The translations under genes were made by a program, and so were the position numbers. From Micromonospora sp. WMMD961 (GTDB taxonomy: Bacteria > Actinomycetota > Actinomycetes > Mycobacteriales > Micromonosporaceae): a stretch of DNA of 64,000 nucleotides. Below, piece after piece: positions 41,577-50,958 of this stretch (positions are counted from its first letter, which is position 1; each line of letters begins with the position of its first letter). Location: NCBI RefSeq assembly GCF_029626145.1, contig NZ_JARUBJ010000002.1:154501-218500 (forward strand). Reading direction: 5' to 3'. The notes beneath the pieces were generated by a model. That model saw only the letters and a list, made by a program, of their open reading frames with translations. It was not told where the DNA came from and did not search any database.

Positions 41577-42803
41577 ATGTCCGCGACCTCGTCTGCCGGC
41601 GTCCCGTATCCGTCCCTGCACCGCAGCGCCGGGCGCGCGTCGGTGCCCGGCCCCGATCGGGGCGCTTCCGGGCGTGCCCGTCCGACCGAGGCACGCTTCT
41701 ACCCGTCCTACGACGAGGGGGAGCCCAGGCCCGGCGGCCCGGCCGGGCCGAGAGGGCCCGGCGGCCCGGGTGGCACCGGTGGGTCGGGGCGACGTGGTCC
41801 GCGCCCGCGCTGGGGCCGGATCGCCCTCGTGGCCGGGGTCGCCGTGCTGGTGCTGGCGTTGCTCGGCGGCGTGGGCGCCTGGCTCTACGCCCGCAACCTG
41901 AACAACGACCTGGCCCGCACCGACCCGTTCGCGGAGATCACCGGAGGCCGCCCGGTCAAGGCGGTCGACGGCGCGCTGAACATCCTGCTGGTCGGCAGCG
42001 ACTCGCGGGACCCGGACGCCCCGGTCGACACCAAGAGTCAGTGGCGCGCCGACACCGTCATCGTGATGCACATCCCGGCCGACCACCAGGAGGCCTACCT
42101 GGTCTCCATCCCGCGCGACCTCTACGTGCCGATCCCGGAGAGCGCCGGCGCGGCCTGCGACTCCGGTAGTCGCGCGAAGATCAACGCGGCGTTCGCGTTC
42201 GGCGGGCTGCCGCTGGCGGTACGCACCGTGGAGTGCTTCACCGACGTTCGGATCGACCACGTGATGGCGATCGACTTCGGCGGGTTCAAGGAGGTCACCG
42301 ACGCCCTCGGCGGGGTGGACCTGAAGGTGGAACGGACCATCACCTCGATCCACAAGCCGTACCGGACGTTCACCAAGGGCACCAACCACATGGACGGCGC
42401 GGAGGCCCTGGACTGGATCCGGCAGCGTAAGCAGTTCCCGGACGGGGACTTCGCCCGGATGCGGCACCAGCAGGAGTTCCTGCGGGCACTGATGGACAAG
42501 GCGGCGAGCAGCGGCACGCTGGCGAACCCGAAGAAGCTCAACGATTTCCTCCAGTCGGTGACCAAGGCCGTAACCGTGGACCAGGGTTTCTCGGTTACAG
42601 ACATGGCGCTGCAGTTCCGCAACCTGCGCGGTGAGAACCTCACCTTCGTGACCAGCCCGAACTCGGGCAGCGACACGATAAACGGCGAGTCGGTGGTGGT
42701 TTCGGACCGGGAGAAGGCGCTCGCCATGTACCGGGCCATGTCGGCGGACACCATGGCGGACTGGGTCAAGGCCAACCCGCCGAAGAGCAACGACGGCGGC
42801 TGA
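41577..42803 (+). CDS. LytR-CpsA-Psr (LCP) wall-polymer ligase 1
   Basis: The 408-residue protein has a long Gly/Pro-rich cytoplasmic tail (1-80), one membrane helix (about 85-107) and an extracellular LCP domain: LLVGSDSRDP, WRADTVIVMHIPADHQEAYLVSIPRDLYV, AKINAAF and GVDLKVERTITS. LCP enzymes move polymers from undecaprenyl carriers to peptidoglycan. It is first of three LCP genes in a row. Confidence 0.95.
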   Translation: MSATSSAGVPYPSLHRSAGRASVPGPDRGASGRARPTEARFYPSYDEGEPRPGGPAGPRGPGGPGGTGGSGRRGPRPRWGRIALVAGVAVLVLALLGGVGAWLYARNLNNDLARTDPFAEITGGRPVKAVDGALNILLVGSDSRDPDAPVDTKSQWRADTVIVMHIPADHQEAYLVSIPRDLYVPIPESAGAACDSGSRAKINAAFAFGGLPLAVRTVECFTDVRIDHVMAIDFGGFKEVTDALGGVDLKVERTITSIHKPYRTFTKGTNHMDGAEALDWIRQRKQFPDGDFARMRHQQEFLRALMDKAASSGTLANPKKLNDFLQSVTKAVTVDQGFSVTDMALQFRNLRGENLTFVTSPNSGSDTINGESVVVSDREKALAMYRAMSADTMADWVKANPPKSNDGG

Positions 42804-42975
42804 CGGGGCGGCGGGCCCCACGGCCGACAGCCATCCGCCGTTCGGCTCATCGAGTGGCGACGATCGACTGAGCCCGAGGAACTTGGCGTCCGGATTGACA
42901 CGAGCTGAACTCGCAAAGTCGAATTGATGTCCGTACAGTGGTGCCGCCCCCTCCTGATCACGAGCTGGAGCACGC

Positions 42976-44238
42976 ATGCCGGTTCAGGCCAGTCGTCGCC
43001 CTTCACCCCCCGGGTCCGCCGCGCCCAGCGGTCGTGTCGCCGCGGCCATACCCGTGCAGGCGCGCTCCTCGGGCGACGGACCGGGTGCCCGACCGCCCGG
43101 CTTCGGCGGTGACGGCCCTGCGGGTGGCGGCGGGTCGCCGAAGAAGAAGACCAGGCGCAAGGACCCCCTCTGGGCCCGGCTGACAGTGGTCTTCGGTGCC
43201 GTGCTGATGCTGAGCAGCGGGGTGGCCATCGTCGGCAGCAAGGTGCTGATCGGGCAGGCGACCGGCGACATCGCCAAGGGCAACCTGCTGGGTGAGGCCG
43301 GCAAGTCCGACGCCGAGGGCGGGGCGAGCCTGGACGGCCCGATCGACATGCTGCTGCTCGGCGTGGACGCCCGGGAGCGCTGGGCGGCCGACGACGTGCG
43401 CTCGGACAGCATCATCATCCTGCACATCCCCGCCACGCACGACCAGGCGTACCTGATCTCGATCCCCCGGGACACCGAGGCGCAGATCCCCCCGTTCAAG
43501 AAGAGCGGCTACCCCGGCGGCACCGGGAAGATCAATGGCGCGTTCCAGGCCGGTGCCGCCAACGGTGGTGGTTGGGAGGGTGGCGCCCAGCTGATGGCGC
43601 AGACCATCAAGCGACTCACCGGCATCAGCTTCGACGGCGCGGCGATCATCAACTTCGGCGGTTTCAAGAACGTCATCGACGCCCTGGGGACCGTGCGCAT
43701 CTGCGTCAGCCAGGAGGTCAAGTCGCTGCACATGTCGTACGTCGACGGCAAGCCGATGTGGAACGCGGACGCCAAGAAGACCGGCAAGCCGAGGACCCCG
43801 GTGGTGCACAAGAAGGGCTGCCAGGAGATGGAGGGGTGGGCCGCGCTCGACTACTCCCGGCAGCGCAAGACCCTCAAGAACGGCGACTACGACCGGCAGG
43901 CCAACCAGCAGCAACTGATCAAGGCGATGGCCAAGAAGGCCACCGACGGCGGGATGTTGACCAACCCGGCCAAGATGAACAACCTGATCAAGGCGGCCGG
44001 TAAGGCGTTCGTGCTGGACACCGGCGGTGTGGCGATCGAGAACTTCATCTTCACCATGCGCGGGGTCACCGCCAACGAACTGACCATGCTCAAGACCAAC
44101 GGCGGCACCTTCCACGCCAACGGCAACAACACCGAGGGCTTGAGCGAAGAGACGATGGCCATGTTCCAGGCGGTCAAGCAGGACAAACTCGCCGAGTTCG
44201 TCTTCACCCACCCCGAGGTGATCTCCACCCGCAAGTGA
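42976..44238 (+). CDS. LytR-CpsA-Psr wall-polymer ligase 2
   Basis: The 420-residue protein has a basic, Pro/Gly-rich N-terminal tail ending in KKKTRRKDPLWARL, a membrane helix (about 73-95) and the LCP core (LLLGVDARERWAADDVRSDSIIILHIP, SIPRDTEAQIPP, GKINGAFQAG, DYSRQRKTL). An extra Cys pair (CVSQEV, KKGCQEM) is also present in the third copy and may form a disulfide. Confidence 0.95.
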   Translation: MPVQASRRPSPPGSAAPSGRVAAAIPVQARSSGDGPGARPPGFGGDGPAGGGGSPKKKTRRKDPLWARLTVVFGAVLMLSSGVAIVGSKVLIGQATGDIAKGNLLGEAGKSDAEGGASLDGPIDMLLLGVDARERWAADDVRSDSIIILHIPATHDQAYLISIPRDTEAQIPPFKKSGYPGGTGKINGAFQAGAANGGGWEGGAQLMAQTIKRLTGISFDGAAIINFGGFKNVIDALGTVRICVSQEVKSLHMSYVDGKPMWNADAKKTGKPRTPVVHKKGCQEMEGWAALDYSRQRKTLKNGDYDRQANQQQLIKAMAKKATDGGMLTNPAKMNNLIKAAGKAFVLDTGGVAIENFIFTMRGVTANELTMLKTNGGTFHANGNNTEGLSEETMAMFQAVKQDKLAEFVFTHPEVISTRK

Positions 44239-44413
44239 CGACCGGAAGTCGCGGAAAGCCAGCGACGGCATCGTCACCGCCCGTAGCCTGACGTGAGCAG
44301 GTTTCACGTGCGGCGTCGGGGAGGCGGTCACGTCCAGGTGGGGGCGGAACACGGGGGACGGTGCCGCAACGGTCCCGTCGGCCCGAGCACGCCGCGCCCG
44401 TGGGTCACGGATC

Positions 44414-45376
44414 ATGCTCGGCATCGGCCTGGCCCTCGTCCTGCTGGCCGGGCTCGCCATGATCGGGCTCAAGACGCTCGGCAACCGGTACGACCGGACG
44501 GTGACCAAGGAGCAGTTGCTCGACGCCGACGCCCGCACCGACCACACCGACCTGGACGGGCCCCTCAACTACCTCCTGGTCGGCTCCGATCGCCGCCCCG
44601 GTGACAGTGGGCCGGCCCAACGCTCGGACACCATCCTCATCGTGCACGTCCCCGCCGGGCAACGGGAGGCGTACCTGGTCTCCGTCCCACGCGACCTGCT
44701 GGTCGCCATCCCGCCCGGGAACGGCTTCGGCGGCGGTCAGGACAAGATCAACGCGGCGTACGAGCACGGCGGCGGTGGACAGGCCGGAGCCCAACTCCTC
44801 TCCGCCACCCTGCACCGGCTCACCGGCATCCGGTTCGACGGTGCCGCGCTGATCGACTTCTCCGGCTTCCGCAAGGTCATCGACCTGCTGGGCGGAGTGG
44901 AGATGTGCGTGGACACCGAGGTCCGCTCGATCCACACCAACCGGGTCTTCCCCACCGGCTGTCAGCGGATGGACGGGGCGCAGGCACTGGACTACGTACG
45001 GCAGCGCTACGACCTGCCCGGCGGCGACTACGACCGGCAGCACCACCAGCAACAGCTGCTCCGGGCGATGCTGGACAGCGCCGGCAGAGCGGACCTGCGC
45101 AGCAACCCGCTCAAGTTCGACCAGGTGCTGCGGGCGGTCGGCGGGTCGTTGACCGTCGACACCAACGGCGTACCCCTGGAGGATCTGCTCCTCGCGCTGC
45201 GCGCGCTGCCGCCCGACGGGATGCGCGGCGTCCAGGTGCCGTCGTCGCCGCAGACCATCGACGAGGTCTCGTACGTGGTGCTGGACAACGGAGGCAACGG
45301 GCTCTTCGAGGCGGTTCGCGCCACTCGGGTGCCGGCCTGGGCGCAGGCCAACCCGCGCTGGGTGACCCGGTTGTGA
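44414..45376 (+). CDS. LytR-CpsA-Psr wall-polymer ligase 3
   Basis: The 320-residue protein lacks the long cytoplasmic tail of its neighbours and begins directly with the membrane helix (about 2-20). The LCP core is intact: LLVGSDRRPGD, RSDTILIVHVPAGQREAYLVSVPRDLLV, DKINAAYEHGG and DYVRQRYDLPGGDYDRQHHQQQ. No in-frame upstream start with good coding character is visible, so the short start at ATG 44414 is likely. Confidence 0.9.
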   Translation: MLGIGLALVLLAGLAMIGLKTLGNRYDRTVTKEQLLDADARTDHTDLDGPLNYLLVGSDRRPGDSGPAQRSDTILIVHVPAGQREAYLVSVPRDLLVAIPPGNGFGGGQDKINAAYEHGGGGQAGAQLLSATLHRLTGIRFDGAALIDFSGFRKVIDLLGGVEMCVDTEVRSIHTNRVFPTGCQRMDGAQALDYVRQRYDLPGGDYDRQHHQQQLLRAMLDSAGRADLRSNPLKFDQVLRAVGGSLTVDTNGVPLEDLLLALRALPPDGMRGVQVPSSPQTIDEVSYVVLDNGGNGLFEAVRATRVPAWAQANPRWVTRL

Positions 45377-45422
45377 CGGTGGCGACGGCCCTGTCGGTGC
45401 CGAACCGGCCGGCGAGGATCTA

Positions 45423-45770
45423 GTGTTGCTTCCTGTGTTCGGACCCCAGGTTCCCACCGTGCCCGTGACCGAGATCGCCGACGACACCTACCTGCTGGAC
45501 GTGCGGGAGGCTGACGAGTGGGCCGCCGGCCACGCTCCCACCGCCCACCACCTGCCGATGATGGAGCTGCCGGCCCGGTTGGCCGAGGTGCCCACCGACC
45601 GGGACGTGGCGGTCATCTGCCGCTCCGGCGGGCGCTCGGCCCAGGTCGTCGCCTACCTGATCAACAACGGTTGGGAGCACGTGCGCAACGCCGATGGTGG
45701 GATGCGCCAGTGGGCTGCGGTCGGCCGACCGGTGGTCGACGCGAACGAGCAGCCCGGCCAGGTCATCTGA
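45423..45770 (+). CDS. Rhodanese-domain protein
   Basis: The 115-residue single rhodanese domain has the loop ICRSGGRSAQV with the expected cysteine. It may transfer sulfane sulfur or serve a cysteine-based signalling role. The start is not certain (codon at 45423). The GDPD gene follows after 9 bases, probably in the same transcript. Confidence 0.93.
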   Translation: MLLPVFGPQVPTVPVTEIADDTYLLDVREADEWAAGHAPTAHHLPMMELPARLAEVPTDRDVAVICRSGGRSAQVVAYLINNGWEHVRNADGGMRQWAAVGRPVVDANEQPGQVI

Positions 45771-45779
45771 GGCGCGCGG

Positions 45780-46568
45780 ATGGGCGGGCCACTGGTCTTC
45801 GCGCACCGCGGGGCCTCGTACGACCTCCCCGAGCACACCCTGGCCGCGTACCTGCGCGCCCTCGACGAAGGCGCCGACGGCCTGGAGTGCGACGTCCGGT
45901 TGACCCGGGACGGGCACCTGGTCTGCGTACACGACCGTCGACTCGACCGCACCAGCAACGGTCGCGGTCTGGTCAGCGCGCGTACGCTCGCCGAGCTGGA
46001 CGCGCTGGACTTCGGCTCGTGGCACCCGGGCAGCACACCGGGCGGCGACCTTCCGCCGGACGAGTCGCACACCCGGTTGCTGACCCTGGCCCGGCTGCTG
46101 GACGCCGTGGTCGACGCCGGGCGACCGGTCCGGCTGCTGGTGGAGACGAAGCACCCGTCCCGCTACGGCTCGGCCGTGGAACGGCGCCTGGTCGCCATGC
46201 TTCGCCGGTACGGGCTGGCCGACCCGGCGCCGGACGACCCGGTGCAGGTCACCGTCATGTCGTTCTCCCCGCTGGCGGTCCGCCGGGTCCGCGAGCTGGC
46301 TCCGACGTTGCCCACCGTGCTGTTGCTGGAGGTGTTGCCGCCCTGGCTGCGGTTGGGTCGGCTGCCGTTCGGCACCCGGATCGCCGGGCCGGGCATCGGT
46401 CTGGTCCGGGGACGTCCGCAGTTACTGCCCGCACTGCGCGCCGCCGGCAACCAGGTGTACGTCTGGACGGTAAACGAGCCGACCGACCTGGAGCTGGTGC
46501 TGTCCGCCGGGGTGGACGGGATCATCACCGATCGGCCGGCGTACGCCCTCTCCCGGCTGGGCCGCTGA
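45780..46568 (+). CDS. Glycerophosphodiester phosphodiesterase
   Basis: The 262-residue TIM-barrel enzyme shows the GDPD signature FAHRGASYDLPEHTLAAYLRALDEGADGLECDVRLTRDGHLVCVHDRRLDRT and the closing strand VYVWTVNEPTDLELVLSAGVDGIITDRP. It hydrolyses glycerophosphodiesters such as those released from phospholipids. No signal peptide is seen. A rare TTA codon occurs at 46422-46424. Confidence 0.96.
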   Translation: MGGPLVFAHRGASYDLPEHTLAAYLRALDEGADGLECDVRLTRDGHLVCVHDRRLDRTSNGRGLVSARTLAELDALDFGSWHPGSTPGGDLPPDESHTRLLTLARLLDAVVDAGRPVRLLVETKHPSRYGSAVERRLVAMLRRYGLADPAPDDPVQVTVMSFSPLAVRRVRELAPTLPTVLLLEVLPPWLRLGRLPFGTRIAGPGIGLVRGRPQLLPALRAAGNQVYVWTVNEPTDLELVLSAGVDGIITDRPAYALSRLGR

Positions 46569-46614
46569 CCCGCCGGGGGTGCCCAAATCCAGGTCTGGGG
46601 GGCAGACTCGGCGC

Positions 46615-48069
46615 ATGCCGGAGCGTATCGACTTTCCTGCTCTCCTCGGCGGCCACACCGTCGTGATCGAGATGATCAACTCTGGGGACGCCGGCCTGCC
46701 GGTCCTCACCCAGCTTCTCCGGGTGGCGCAGCCGGCACTCGGTGCGACAGGTATGGCCTTCGTGGAGTTCGGTCCGACCGGCGGTCGGGTGATCTCCGCG
46801 ACCGGTGCGGCGGAGTGGGCTCTCGGCCGACCGCTGGCAGTGGACGACCCGGACACCGTCTGCCTGCTCGCCGGGCCGCGGGCCCGCCAGGTGCGGGTGG
46901 GTCACCTCAACGGCAAACTGGCCGCCGAGCTGACCGGCAGCGATCTGCGCTGGATGGTGGTCTCCCGGGCGGAGATCGGCGGCCACACCGTCGGCAGCCT
47001 GCACGCGCTCTACCCGGGCGATGACGAACCGGGCGCCGAGCAGCAGGGAGTGGTCGCCTACCTCGCGTCCTGCGTCGCGCACATGTACGGCGACCAGAGC
47101 GGCCTGCCCGTGCACGGTGACGGCCCGGTCGTGGCGGCCCTCGCCGACGGGCTGGCCGTGGTGGACCGGGACGGGTACGTCCGGCTCTGGAACCCGGCCG
47201 CCGCCCAGGTCACCGGCCGGTCGGCCGAGCAGGCGCTGAGCCGCCCCCTGCCGTTCCCACTGCCGCCCTCCGGTCAGGTGCGGGATCACCGGATGCCGGA
47301 CGGCCGCTGGCTGCGGATCACCTCCGGTGAGCTGCCCGGCCCCGGGACGCTCCGGGTGGTCACCTTCCGCGACATCACCGACCAGCAACAACGCGACCAC
47401 GACCGGGATCTGTTCGTCGCCGTGACCAGCCACGAGCTACGGACGCCGGTCACCGTGATCAAGGGGTACGCGGACACGCTCACCGACCACTGGGAGTCAC
47501 TGACCGAGGTGGACCGGCGGCAGGCCGCCCGGGTGATCGGGCAGCGCGCCAACGAGTTGGCCCGGTTGGTCGACCGTCTTCTCTCCTCGGCCGCCGAGGC
47601 GGGGCCCGGGGACGAACCGGCGACGCCGTTCGACCTCGGCGAGGCGTTGCGCTCCGCCGTCGTCGACCTGCCGGCGGAGTTGCGCCGCCGGCTGGTGCTC
47701 CTCCTCCCGAACGACCTGCCCAAGGCCCTCGGTCACCGGCCCAGCCTGGCCACTGTGTTGACCGAGTTGACGACCAATGCCGGCAAGTACTCGGCACCGG
47801 ACTCTCCGATCGAGGTCACCGCCTCGGTCGACGGTCAACTGGTGGCGTTCCGGGTCAGCGACCAGGGCATCGGCATCCGACCGGAGCACGTGGAGCGCGC
47901 GTTCGACAGGTTCTGGCAGGGCGAGTCCGGCGACCGACGCGGCTATCCGGGGGCAGGACTCGGCCTCTATCTCGTCCGCCGGATCGTTGAACAACAGAAT
48001 GGATGGGTATCCCTACGTCCGAGGGCCGGCGGCGGTACGGTCGCAGAGGTGCGGCTACCCCGCTGTTGA
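46615..48069 (+). CDS. Soluble PAS-containing sensor histidine kinase
   Basis: The 484-residue protein has no membrane helix. A GAF-like region (1-160) precedes a PAS domain (ALADGLAVVDRDGYVRLWNPAAAQVTGRSA), HisKA (FVAVTSHELRTPVTVIKGYADTL) and HATPase (TELTTNAGKYS, RVSDQGIGIRPEHVERAFDRFWQ, GAGLGLYLVRRIV). No response regulator gene is adjacent. An RsbW-like ATPase gene starts 16 bases downstream, which suggests a shared signalling role. Confidence 0.92.
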   Translation: MPERIDFPALLGGHTVVIEMINSGDAGLPVLTQLLRVAQPALGATGMAFVEFGPTGGRVISATGAAEWALGRPLAVDDPDTVCLLAGPRARQVRVGHLNGKLAAELTGSDLRWMVVSRAEIGGHTVGSLHALYPGDDEPGAEQQGVVAYLASCVAHMYGDQSGLPVHGDGPVVAALADGLAVVDRDGYVRLWNPAAAQVTGRSAEQALSRPLPFPLPPSGQVRDHRMPDGRWLRITSGELPGPGTLRVVTFRDITDQQQRDHDRDLFVAVTSHELRTPVTVIKGYADTLTDHWESLTEVDRRQAARVIGQRANELARLVDRLLSSAAEAGPGDEPATPFDLGEALRSAVVDLPAELRRRLVLLLPNDLPKALGHRPSLATVLTELTTNAGKYSAPDSPIEVTASVDGQLVAFRVSDQGIGIRPEHVERAFDRFWQGESGDRRGYPGAGLGLYLVRRIVEQQNGWVSLRPRAGGGTVAEVRLPRC

Positions 48070-48084
48070 CCGAGGTGGCGCGAC

Positions 48085-48657
48085 GTGGAGGCGACGGTGG
48101 CAGCGGCAGTGACGGATCGGGCGTGGTGCGTGGTGGTTCCTCACCATCCGGCCGGGGCACGGTTGGCCCGGCACAGGCTCGCTGACGAGTTGGCGGACGT
48201 CGTACCCCCGACGCTCCTCGCGGATCTGATCGCGGTGCTCGCGGAGCTGGTGGGCAACGCGGTGCGGCATGCCCGGCCGCTGCCCGGTGGAGTCATCCGG
48301 GTTGCCTGGCGGCTACGGCCCTCGGCCGGGGGCGCGCTGATCCAGTTGCGGGTCACCGACGGCGGTGCGAGCACCGGGCCGCGGATCCGGACGCCCAGCC
48401 TCGACGCCGCGGACGGGCGCGGGCTGCACATCGTGGCCGGCCTGGCCACCCGTTGGGGGGTCGAGCGGGACGGCATGGGCCAGCGCGTCTGGGCGGAGTT
48501 CGACCCGGCGCCGGCACCGCGACCCGACCTGGTGGCGGCGGGCTGCCCCCTGCGGTCTGCGGTCGCCGCCGCCCGGGTGGTGGCAACTTCGGTGATCGAC
48601 GGGCGGAGGTCGGGTGGGTCCGGCCCACGGCGAGCCGGTCGGGCCTCTAGGCTGTGA
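48085..48657 (+). CDS. RsbW-like ATP-binding regulator (HATPase_c_2)
   Basis: The 190-residue protein has an anti-sigma-factor-type ATPase fold: N-box LAELVGNAVRHARP, RVTDGG and DGRGLHIVAGLATRWGVERDGMGQRVWAEF. It lacks a dimerisation histidine. Such proteins bind sigma factors or anti-anti-sigma factors, or act as serine kinases. A basic C-terminal tail (about 170-190) is unusual. GTG 48085 is the presumed start. Confidence 0.85.
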   Translation: MEATVAAAVTDRAWCVVVPHHPAGARLARHRLADELADVVPPTLLADLIAVLAELVGNAVRHARPLPGGVIRVAWRLRPSAGGALIQLRVTDGGASTGPRIRTPSLDAADGRGLHIVAGLATRWGVERDGMGQRVWAEFDPAPAPRPDLVAAGCPLRSAVAAARVVATSVIDGRRSGGSGPRRAGRASRL

Positions 48658-48661
48658 CGCC

Positions 48662-49549
48662 GTGAGCAAGCGTCGAAAGAGCCAGCGCACCACCGCCGAC
48701 ACCGCCCCCCGCCGGGACAAGGTGCGGGACATCTTCGTGCCGCGTCCGTTCGACGGGTTGGTCGACGAGCCCGAGTGGATCGCCCTGCGCGAGTTGGTGC
48801 CGGCGGCCTCCGCGCCGCTGCGACTGGCACCCGCCCTGGTCGAGGAGTTCGGCGACCGGTCCGCGACGCTCGCCACGGTGCTGCCGATGGCCGCGCCGGC
48901 GATCACCAAGCCGGACGGTCGGGTGCTCATCGGTCTCCAGCGCCACCAGCAGTCCGGTGACGTCTCCCGGGACCTGGCCGAGGCGCTGCTCTGCGCACTG
49001 CGGACCGAGCCGGGTGGCCAGGTGTCAGTGCCGCCGCTACCCGGCCCCGGGCCGCGCCTGCAGGACATCCTGGTGGACGGCCCACTGGACATCAGCATGC
49101 ACGAGGGTTTCGAGTTCTGGCTCGACCCCGGAGCCGCCGACGACCCGACCGTCCAGGCGTCCCTGGAGCGGGCGAACGCCGCCATCTATCCGACGGTGCG
49201 GCTGAGCGCGGCGAAGGCCGCCTACTGGTGCCAGGTCCCGGAGAAGGCACACGTGCGCTGGGTGTTGCCGGACGACGAGGACGCCGCCCTGGACGCGCTG
49301 GCCCGGCTCGGCGCGGCCGGCTCGCTGACGCTCGGCGAGCAGACCAAGTTCGCCGGCATGTTCCGCGCGCACGGCCGGCTGGTCCCGGTCTGGGACCTGC
49401 CGGAGGAGACTCCGGCGACGGACTGGGAGGACCCGGTGGCGCAGTTCGCCAAGCGGTACGCCGAGGCGCTGGCCGCCGGCGACCCGCTGGACGCCGCCGG
49501 CCGACGCGCCCGCCAGGGTCTGCTCGGTCGCCAGCTCACCCTCCGCTGA
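48662..49549 (+). CDS. DUF5926 family protein
   Basis: The 295-residue protein starts at GTG 48662 with a basic leader (SKRRKSQRTTADTAPRRDK). The pattern VRDIFVPRPFDGLVDEPEWIALRELVPAA and the later AAYWCQVPEKAHVRWVLPDDED is that of DUF5926, a conserved actinobacterial family of unknown function. It converges on arginine deiminase with 18 bp between stops. Confidence 0.85.
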   Translation: MSKRRKSQRTTADTAPRRDKVRDIFVPRPFDGLVDEPEWIALRELVPAASAPLRLAPALVEEFGDRSATLATVLPMAAPAITKPDGRVLIGLQRHQQSGDVSRDLAEALLCALRTEPGGQVSVPPLPGPGPRLQDILVDGPLDISMHEGFEFWLDPGAADDPTVQASLERANAAIYPTVRLSAAKAAYWCQVPEKAHVRWVLPDDEDAALDALARLGAAGSLTLGEQTKFAGMFRAHGRLVPVWDLPEETPATDWEDPVAQFAKRYAEALAAGDPLDAAGRRARQGLLGRQLTLR

Positions 49550-49567
49550 GCCGCGGGAGGGCGCCGC

Positions 49568-50794
49568 TCACGGCGAACGCGCCCCTCCCCGCAACGGGTC
49601 GCGGGTGATCGGGCAGGACATGCAGCGTGGGCCGCCCCGGCCGGAGCCCAACTCGGAGCCGGCGATCGGGATCACCTCGATGCCGGCCCGCTCCAACTGG
49701 GCGTTGGTCTCGGTGTTGCGCTCGTAGCCGACGCAGAGCCGGGGCGCCAGGGCGAGCGTGTTGTTGCCGTCGTCCCACTGCTCGCGTTCCGCGGTGACCG
49801 GATCCAGCCCGGTGTCGATGACCCGGAGCACGTCGAGGTCCATCGCGTCGGCGGCGGCCCGCAGGAAGGGCGCCGGCCCGTCCACCCGCGGGTCCGCGCC
49901 GTCCGCCCCGGCGATCACGGTGTACGCGGACAGCGTGCTCGCGATGTTCGGATACATCAGTACGGCGTCCACGTCGACCATCGTGCAGACGGTGTCGAGG
50001 TGCATGGTGGCGCGTTTCTGCGCGATCGGCACCACCAGGATGGTGTGGGCCAGCCCGGCGGCGAAGACCTGTCGGCCGAGGCGTTCGGCACCGGCCGGTG
50101 TGGTTCGCTCGCCCACCCCCACCGCCAGCACCCCGGGTGCGAGCAGCAGCACGTCCCCGCCCTCCAGGTGTTCGAGGTTCGGGCGGTAGACGAACTCGGT
50201 GCCGGCGAAGCGTGGGTGGTGCCGGTAGATGGCGTCGGTCAGCGTGGTCTCGCGGCGGCGGGCGGGCATGGCCAGACTGGTGACGCCGACCCGGTCGCCG
50301 ATCCAGAGCGACGAGTCGCGGGTGAACAACAGGTTGGGCAACGGGTCGATGACGAAGTCATGTCTGTTCATCAGGGTGTAGACAAGCCCGCCCGGCCGTT
50401 CCGAGCTGATCCGCAGCTCCTCGTGGGCCAGCCCGGCGGTGAGCACGTCGGCCAGAGCCGCCGGGTCCAGGTAGGAGAGGTGGTCGGCGACGCGGGCCCG
50501 CAGGGTGTCGCCGAGGCGTCGGGACCGCAGCACCTGTTCGGTGAGTTCGGTACGGGCGTCCGCCACGGCGAGCGTCTCGGCCAGCAGGGTGGCCAGGTAG
50601 AGCACCTCCACCCCGCGCTCGCGCAGGGCGGCGGCGAACGCGTCGTGCTCCTCCTGGGCGCGGCCGACCCAGGGGATCGCGTCGAACAGGAGCGAGTCGT
50701 TGTTGCGCGGGGTGAGCCGGGCCAGTTCGGGGCCGGGCCGGTGCAGCAGTACGGTGCCGAGCCGGCCGACTTCACTGTCGACGTAGTGGGTCAC
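49568..50794 (-). CDS. arcA: Arginine deiminase
   Basis: The 408-residue enzyme has the full guanidino-group modifying set: LPNLLFTRDSSLWIGD, LEGGDVL, the HLDTVC motif and catalytic Cys in RGGPRCMSCPITRDP. It converts arginine to citrulline and ammonia. I place the start at GTG 50794 (VTHYVDSEVGRLGTVLLHRPGPEL), which matches family N-termini; an extension to 50860 crosses a 12-bp inverted repeat. No ornithine transcarbamylase or carbamate kinase gene is adjacent, so it is probably catabolic or for pH homeostasis alone. Confidence 0.96.
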   Translation of the reverse strand: MTHYVDSEVGRLGTVLLHRPGPELARLTPRNNDSLLFDAIPWVGRAQEEHDAFAAALRERGVEVLYLATLLAETLAVADARTELTEQVLRSRRLGDTLRARVADHLSYLDPAALADVLTAGLAHEELRISSERPGGLVYTLMNRHDFVIDPLPNLLFTRDSSLWIGDRVGVTSLAMPARRRETTLTDAIYRHHPRFAGTEFVYRPNLEHLEGGDVLLLAPGVLAVGVGERTTPAGAERLGRQVFAAGLAHTILVVPIAQKRATMHLDTVCTMVDVDAVLMYPNIASTLSAYTVIAGADGADPRVDGPAPFLRAAADAMDLDVLRVIDTGLDPVTAEREQWDDGNNTLALAPRLCVGYERNTETNAQLERAGIEVIPIAGSELGSGRGGPRCMSCPITRDPLRGGARSP

Positions 50795-50837
50795 TCCCGC
50801 AGCGTAGGGCAGGGTTTGGCGGCATCCGACAAAAGAA

Positions 50838-50866
50838 CTGTGGATGAATATGGCATTCATCCACAG
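50838..50866. promoter_or_regulatory. Perfect inverted repeat, possible operator of arcA
   Basis: Arms 50838-50849 (ctgtggatgaat) and 50855-50866 (attcatccacag) match at all 12 positions around a 5-base spacer. It lies 44 bases upstream of the arcA start. The core TGAAT-N5-ATTCA resembles an ARG box but has 5 rather than 4 central bases. Each arm also resembles a DnaA box (TCATCCACA, one mismatch). Confidence 0.55.
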
Positions 50867-50958
50867 TCATTCCGGCGCTCCGGCTTGCCGAACACCGGGA
50901 GTGACAACGTAGGGTAGTGAGGACATAACTTCGAGGGACCTTTTGCCGGAGGTCGACG

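Noticed and set aside
44300..44314. Second parS-like site (GTTTCACGTGCGGC)
   Set aside because: Only the left half and centre match; 11 of 14 positions is not convincing.
41559..44568. Long minus-strand frames opposite the LCP genes
   Set aside because: The plus-strand LCP domains are unmistakable, and the antisense products have shadow-like composition with no motif.
44293..44604. 103-codon frame starting at GTG before LCP gene 3
   Set aside because: It is in a different frame from the LCP core and becomes a shadow of it; no sign of a frameshift that would join the two.
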